Assembly: GCA_002401225.1 (NCBI GenBank)
Contig: NVSM01000026.1
Span: 6,424 to 15,150, forward strand
Length of the DNA: 8,727 bases
Reading direction: 5' to 3'
DNA from: a bacterium
GTDB taxonomy: Bacteria; Planctomycetota; Phycisphaerae; Phycisphaerales; UBA1924
Shown: piece by piece, positions 5,358 through 8,727 of the stretch
Layout: every line of letters starts with the position of its first letter
How positions within the stretch are numbered: the stretch's first letter is position 1
Notes under the pieces: model-generated
What the model was told of the DNA's origin: nothing
The model's input: the letters and a program-made list of their open reading frames with translations, nothing else
The model's database searches: none
Made by a program: the position numbers and the translations under genes

Positions 5358-6842
5358 TTACGATGAGCGTAAACGAGATTCGAGTGTGCGAATTTGGGCA
5401 AGGAGTTCTTGATCATCCTTGCACTTTTTCGAGATTGTCCGCACAGCGTGCATGACGGTCGTGTGGTCTCGGCCGCCGAAGTGGGCGCCGATCTCTTCGA
5501 GCGAGTGCTTGGTGTTCTGGCGGGTGAGGTACATCCCAATTTGGCGTGGATGGGCGATGGATTTATGCCTGCGTTTGCCCAAGAGATCAACCCGTTTGAT
5601 GTGGTAGAACTGCATGATCTCGGAGATGATCTGCTCGATGGTTGGGCCGGTGCCTGTGATCGCGGTCGATGAGGTAAACTCGGCGCCTAACGCTCGGCGG
5701 GTCAGCTCAAGATCTATCGGATTCTTCTCGATGCTTGATACGATCTGAAGCTTGGTGATCGCGCCTTCGAGCTCTCGGATGTTCGAATCGATATGGTGAG
5801 CAATCTCGGTCGCAACCTCGTCTGGGAGGGTCAGCCCGCGGTTATGGGCTTTGCGTTTGAGAATCTCGACCCGGGTTTCAAACCCAGGTTTATCAACCTT
5901 CACAACCAAGCCCCACAAGAACCGTGAGACCATCCGCTCTTCGAGATCAGGGATCTCTTCGGGCGGAGCATCAGAGCTCATGATGATCTGTTTATTGCCT
6001 TGGTAGAGTGCGTTAAAGGTATGGAAGAACTCTTCTTGCGTGCGATCTCGTTTGGCAAGAAAATGGATATCGTCGATCACTAAGAGATCAACATCGCGGA
6101 AGGCATGGCGGAACTCGACCATGCGTCCAGATTGCACGGCACTCATGAACTGGGTCATGAAACCATCGCATGAGACATAGTGCATGACCATGCCGGGGTG
6201 CTTCTGTTTAATCTTAAGACAGATTGCTTGGAGCAGGTGGGTTTTTCCGAGTCCGACGCCGCCATGAATAAAGAGTGGGTTGTAGGCGTGTCCAGGATTA
6301 TCCGCGACGGCAACCGCAGCGGCGTGGGCCATCTGGTTGTTTGGGCCGATGACGAACTGATCGAAGCCATAGTCTGGGTTGATGGGAAGGGAGGTGTCCT
6401 GATCGAGCCAAGCGCGTTCGGAGGCAACATGAGCGATTCTTGTCAGAGCTGATGGACCACTATTACTACTCGACATTCCGCTCGCTGCAACGAAAGCCGG
6501 AGCAGCGGGCCGAACATTGACAGTTGTTTGTTGAGCCGATTGGGTCGCTTTGGCTTTGGTAGATTGGGCATTTTGGGTGGCGACCGCCCATTCATCATCT
6601 GGGCCGAGCATTCGGACGGCGATGAGTTGGCCGGTGACCGATCGAACTGCGTCATTAAAGGCGTCAAGCCCGTTTCTGCGGAGGTAGTTGCGATGGATGT
6701 CAGAATGGGCACGGACTCCAAAGGTGCCTGAGACAATGCCGAGAGGTTCGAGATCTTCGAACCACCTTCGTGCGACAGCTGGGTGTTCTGTGCGGATGTG
6801 CGCAAGAACATCTTCCAAGACCTGATGATCGTGGGCGGGCAT
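5358..6842 (-). CDS. dnaA: Chromosomal replication initiator protein DnaA
   Basis: DnaA is the AAA+ ATPase that binds DnaA boxes, melts the origin and recruits helicase. The 494 residues show all four domains. Domain I (1-83) is the interaction domain. A low-complexity Gln/Ala/Ser linker, domain II, runs from about 84 to 150. Domain III (about 155-385) has Walker [10 protein letters not shown] (194-202), Walker [10 protein letters not shown] (253-261), the arginine-finger segment EERMVSRF (301-308) and sensor 2 [12 protein letters not shown] (354-365). Domain IV (about 398-494) is the DNA-binding part with the signature [12 protein letters not shown] (456-467). His260 stands where many DnaA proteins have Gln. 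The ATG at 6842 begins a well-formed domain I but has no Shine-Dalgarno site. dnaN is not next to it. Its neighbours are a converging tadA and a divergent phosphatase gene, and DnaA boxes flank it on both sides, which suggests autoregulation. Confidence 0.98.
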   Translation of the reverse strand: MPAHDHQVLEDVLAHIRTEHPAVARRWFEDLEPLGIVSGTFGVRAHSDIHRNYLRRNGLDAFNDAVRSVTGQLIAVRMLGPDDEWAVATQNAQSTKAKATQSAQQTTVNVRPAAPAFVAASGMSSSNSGPSALTRIAHVASERAWLDQDTSLPINPDYGFDQFVIGPNNQMAHAAAVAVADNPGHAYNPLFIHGGVGLGKTHLLQAICLKIKQKHPGMVMHYVSCDGFMTQFMSAVQSGRMVEFRHAFRDVDLLVIDDIHFLAKRDRTQEEFFHTFNALYQGNKQIIMSSDAPPEEIPDLEERMVSRFLWGLVVKVDKPGFETRVEILKRKAHNRGLTLPDEVATEIAHHIDSNIRELEGAITKLQIVSSIEKNPIDLELTRRALGAEFTSSTAITGTGPTIEQIISEIMQFYHIKRVDLLGKRRHKSIAHPRQIGMYLTRQNTKHSLEEIGAHFGGRDHTTVMHAVRTISKKCKDDQELLAQIRTLESRLRSS

Positions 6843-7149
6843 GCGTGGAGACTTTCGGCCAAAGGCAGCGAGGTGGATCGCTGCGGTGAGTGTAATTTGT
6901 GTCCCAATCAGTCACACGCTTGATGCTTTGTGCATTTTGCGCGAATCGATTCTTATTCAACCCATAGATTAATCACTTGAGCATGCGGTTGCAACCTTTC
7001 TTTGGGCAAGTTATCCACATTGGTGAAATTCACCGATCGTGATTGGAATAGAAAACACACAGCAGGCGCGTCTCGCATAGAGCAATTTTTGACGCTACTC
7101 TTTGTGTGTGAAAGAGTTGGGACGGGTAGCTTCCTTGGGAAATACTGAA
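6843..7149. other. Divergent intergenic region between dnaA and the phosphatase gene
   Basis: This 307-base gap must hold the dnaA promoter (minus) and the phosphatase promoter (plus). It contains one perfect DnaA box at 7011-7019 and a palindrome at 7022-7034, annotated separately. TTGACG at 7089-7094 is a fair plus-strand -35 hexamer, but no convincing -10 lies 16-18 bases on. No promoter for dnaA stands out by eye. No small gene or RNA structure was recognised. Confidence 0.5.
7011..7034. promoter_or_regulatory. Perfect DnaA box next to a 13-bp palindrome
   Basis: TTATCCACA at 7011-7019 is the strict consensus DnaA box. Two bases later GGTGAAATTCACC (7022-7034) is a perfect inverted repeat of GGTGAA/TTCACC around a central A, the form of a site for a dimeric repressor. 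The pair lies 169 bases ahead of the dnaA start and 116 bases ahead of the phosphatase start, so either or both promoters could be controlled here. Confidence 0.6.
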
Positions 7150-7614
7150 ATGGAAAATACTGTGGGTATTCAAACGCATATCTTGTTTGTCTGTACCGGC
7201 AACACTTGTCGGTCGCCGATGGCGCAGGTGATCGCTGAGTCGGTCGTCAAAAAGCTCGGATCGGACAAACATGTGATTCTGATCGATTCTGCTGGTGTAG
7301 CTGCGGGCGATGGGCATTGGGCGTCGGCTCAAGCGGTCGAGGTGATGGACCAATGGGGAGTTGATTTGTCCGGGCACCAGTCCAAGATGATTACGCCAGA
7401 GCTGGTTGATCAGGCGGATGTGATCTTTGCGATGACACCTGCCCATGCTCATGCGTTGGTGCGGATGGCTCCTGAATCGCGGGCGAAGGTTTTTCCGCTT
7501 GATGCGATGCATCCGGTTCTCGATCCGATCGGCGGGCCGATCGAGGTCTATCGTGAGGTGGCAGAGCAACTTGAGCGACTAATCGAAGCCAAAATCAAGG
7601 AGATCATTTCATGA
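7150..7614 (+). CDS. Low-molecular-weight phosphatase, YwlE-like (probable protein-arginine phosphatase)
   Basis: The fold family removes phosphate through a cysteine-phosphate intermediate. The P-loop is VCTGNTCRSP, with nucleophile Cys15 and Arg21. The general acid is Asp125 in the LDPIGGPIEVY segment near the C-terminus. Thr19 in CTGNTCR matches Thr11 of Bacillus subtilis YwlE, the residue known to favour phospho-arginine, where tyrosine phosphatases of this family usually have Ile (CxGNICR). An arginine-phosphatase role is therefore likely but inferred. The frame is open from a TTG at 7102, but the ATG at 7150 is preferred: it gives 154 residues, the normal family length, places the P-loop about 15 residues in, and has a weak GGGA at 7137-7140. 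The stop overlaps the rpiB start (ATGA), and the same pairing occurs in B. subtilis (ywlE-ywlF). No McsB-type arginine kinase gene is in the window. Confidence 0.9.
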   Translation: MENTVGIQTHILFVCTGNTCRSPMAQVIAESVVKKLGSDKHVILIDSAGVAAGDGHWASAQAVEVMDQWGVDLSGHQSKMITPELVDQADVIFAMTPAHAHALVRMAPESRAKVFPLDAMHPVLDPIGGPIEVYREVAEQLERLIEAKIKEIIS

Positions 7615-8111
7615 GCGATTCAACTCCAAGTTCGTCCGATTCAGGAACGATGCGTGTGATTATTGGTGCGGACCATCGCGGGATGGCGACGGCTCAGCGG
7701 GTGCAAGAAACACTCACGCATCTCGGACACACTGCATCAATTGTTGAAGCGTGTGAAGGAAGCTGCGATTATCCTGAGCAGGCGTATGCGGTTGGCAATG
7801 AAATGAAGAGCGGCAAGGCTGAGCGAGGTGTACTCATTTGCGGCACCGGGATCGGCATGTCGATTGCAGCGAACAAGGTTGATGGATTGCGTGCTGCGTT
7901 GGTTCATGATGAACTCACCGCCCAGCTCTCACGCTCGCACAACGATGCCAATGTGTTATGCCTCTCTGCGGATTTGCTCGGCGAGCGGCTGATCGATAAG
8001 GTTGTCGAAATCTGGATGAGTACCAAGTTCGATGGCGGACGCCACGAACGGCGGGTGAATAAAATCACCGCGATCCAAAACGGCATCGATCCCAGCAAAA
8101 TCACAGAATAA
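7611..8111 (+). CDS. rpiB: Ribose-5-phosphate isomerase B
   Basis: RpiB interconverts ribose 5-phosphate and ribulose 5-phosphate in the pentose phosphate pathway; related enzymes act on allose or galactose 6-phosphates. The 166-residue protein follows the family from end to end: GADHRG (19-24, Asp21 and His22), CDYP (52-55), GVLICGTGIGMSIAANK (73-89) with the catalytic Cys77, QLSRSHNDANVL (105-116) with His110, and GGRHERRVNKITAI (142-155), whose His and Arg residues bind the phosphate. A Ser-rich tail of about 13 residues precedes the conserved part. The start is well supported by AAGGAG (7597-7602) 8 bases ahead. It overlaps the phosphatase gene by 4 bases and is surely co-transcribed with it. 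It ends 13 bases from the stop of the converging gene, leaving no room for a separate terminator. Confidence 0.95.
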   Translation: MSDSTPSSSDSGTMRVIIGADHRGMATAQRVQETLTHLGHTASIVEACEGSCDYPEQAYAVGNEMKSGKAERGVLICGTGIGMSIAANKVDGLRAALVHDELTAQLSRSHNDANVLCLSADLLGERLIDKVVEIWMSTKFDGGRHERRVNKITAIQNGIDPSKITE

Positions 8112-8124
8112 GAAATCAATCGAG

Positions 8125-8727
8125 TTATTGCTTAGCGATTGTTGTGCGCACAAAGATGGAGACCTCGGTGTAGCCGACGATTACGCCGCCGGTGATTGCG
8201 GTGATGGAGATTGGTGTTCGATTCAACACTGCCGGCACTGTCAACTGTGTGGTGTCGAGAAGTGTTGCATCGTTCAGATCAATTAAGTACAGTTGGGCAG
8301 TAGACGAATCATTTGTTTGTAGAGGTGTTTCAATGCAGACGCATCGGTGTGTGCCTTGGGCGAGATCGATGAGTGGGCGTTGGAGATTCATCGAGTCGTC
8401 TGCGATGAGCTGCTGGTTGTGATCGAATATTGCGAGCCCTTTATTTCCTGCGATGATCAGCGCGTTGATGTCTGAGCGGATTTTAATCCAGCTTCGTGCT
8501 GCGATTCTTTGCTTTATATTCATCGGCGTTGTGGTTCTGGTGCCTTGGGCGATGGTGATCGGCCAGAGGTTTGCTCGTTCGTCGAGGACGATGAGTTGAT
8601 TGCCGACGACCCAGCCCGCAACTGATTCGATCAGATCATCATCATTGAGCACCCAATCGATCACGCCTTCTTTAGTGTTGATTGCGACGATGCGTTCATT
8701 GGTGGCAACAAGCAGGTTGCTGTCGTT
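8125..8727 (-). CDS. C-terminal part of a PQQ/WD-like beta-propeller protein (5' end outside the window)
   Basis: The reading frame is open to the right edge, so the gene continues beyond it; the GTG at 8662-8664 is internal. About 200 residues are visible. They consist of short beta strands with propeller-like turns, such as NLLVATNERIVAINTKEG followed by VIDWVL, QLIVLDERANLWPI, LIIAGNKGLAIFDHNQQL and LYLIDLNDATLLDT. The pattern of a hydrophobic strand, a charged turn and then a Val/Ile-rich strand ending in a Trp or Asp resembles PQQ-like repeats of outer-membrane-assembly or quinoprotein-type propellers. No catalytic residues can be assigned. Since the N-terminus is missing, secretion or membrane anchoring cannot be judged. 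It converges on rpiB with a 13-base gap. Confidence 0.75.
   Translation of the reverse strand, partial: NDSNLLVATNERIVAINTKEGVIDWVLNDDDLIESVAGWVVGNQLIVLDERANLWPITIAQGTRTTTPMNIKQRIAARSWIKIRSDINALIIAGNKGLAIFDHNQQLIADDSMNLQRPLIDLAQGTHRCVCIETPLQTNDSSTAQLYLIDLNDATLLDTTQLTVPAVLNRTPISITAITGGVIVGYTEVSIFVRTTIAKQ

Noticed and set aside
5124..5412. Small plus-strand open frames in the candidate origin
   Set aside because: Composition is unlike a protein (many Cys, Arg and Ser), there is no Shine-Dalgarno site, and they run over the tandem DnaA boxes.
7102..7149. Upstream TTG start for the phosphatase
   Set aside because: It would add 16 unconserved residues, has no ribosome site, and overlaps the region where the promoter is expected.
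7030..7569. A 179-residue minus-strand open frame
   Set aside because: It is antisense to the phosphatase gene, whose catalytic motifs are clear, and its Arg/His-rich translation resembles no protein family.

Overview
The window reads as an ordinary, gene-dense piece of a bacterial chromosome, most likely from a planctomycete and possibly class Phycisphaerae. That placement is an inference from three things: the sigma factor/anti-sigma pair has a planctomycete-like layout, TatC carries a long insertion, and the coding style is moderate in G+C with weak or missing Shine-Dalgarno sites. No phage, insertion sequence, CRISPR array, tRNA or rRNA was found.

Layout. Positions 1-65 (minus) hold only the first residues of an unidentified gene. 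Positions 171-344 hold a run of five inverted repeats that ends in a minus-strand terminator. Positions 380-3104 (minus) are a three-gene cassette, read right to left: an ECF sigma factor, a single-span membrane protein that is probably its anti-sigma factor (ATGA overlap), and a secreted PDZ protein with a C-terminal coiled coil. Divergent from it, 3301-4919 (plus) carries tatC and tadA, 5 bases apart. Positions 4920-5357 are a 438-base non-coding stretch next to the 3' end of dnaA, with tandem DnaA boxes, an A+T-rich patch and short phased repeats, so it is a candidate replication origin. Positions 5358-6842 (minus) are dnaA. The divergent gap 6843-7149 has one perfect DnaA box and a 13-bp palindrome. 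Positions 7150-8111 (plus) are a YwlE-type low-molecular-weight phosphatase and rpiB, with overlapping stop and start codons. Positions 8125-8727 (minus) are the C-terminal part of a beta-propeller-like protein that continues beyond the window.

How the parts may work together. The sigma/anti-sigma/PDZ cassette looks like a cell-envelope signalling unit: a cytoplasmic transcription factor, a membrane regulator, and an exported protein able to bind peptide C-termini. TatC exports folded proteins and TadA modifies tRNA wobble adenosine. DnaA and the flanking boxes concern replication start. The YwlE/RpiB pair is a known conserved neighbourhood (ywlE-ywlF in Bacillus subtilis). The least ordinary items are the PDZ-coiled-coil partner of the sigma pair, the roughly 70-residue TatC insertion, the candidate origin between converging genes, and the hairpin-rich 3' region after the PDZ gene.
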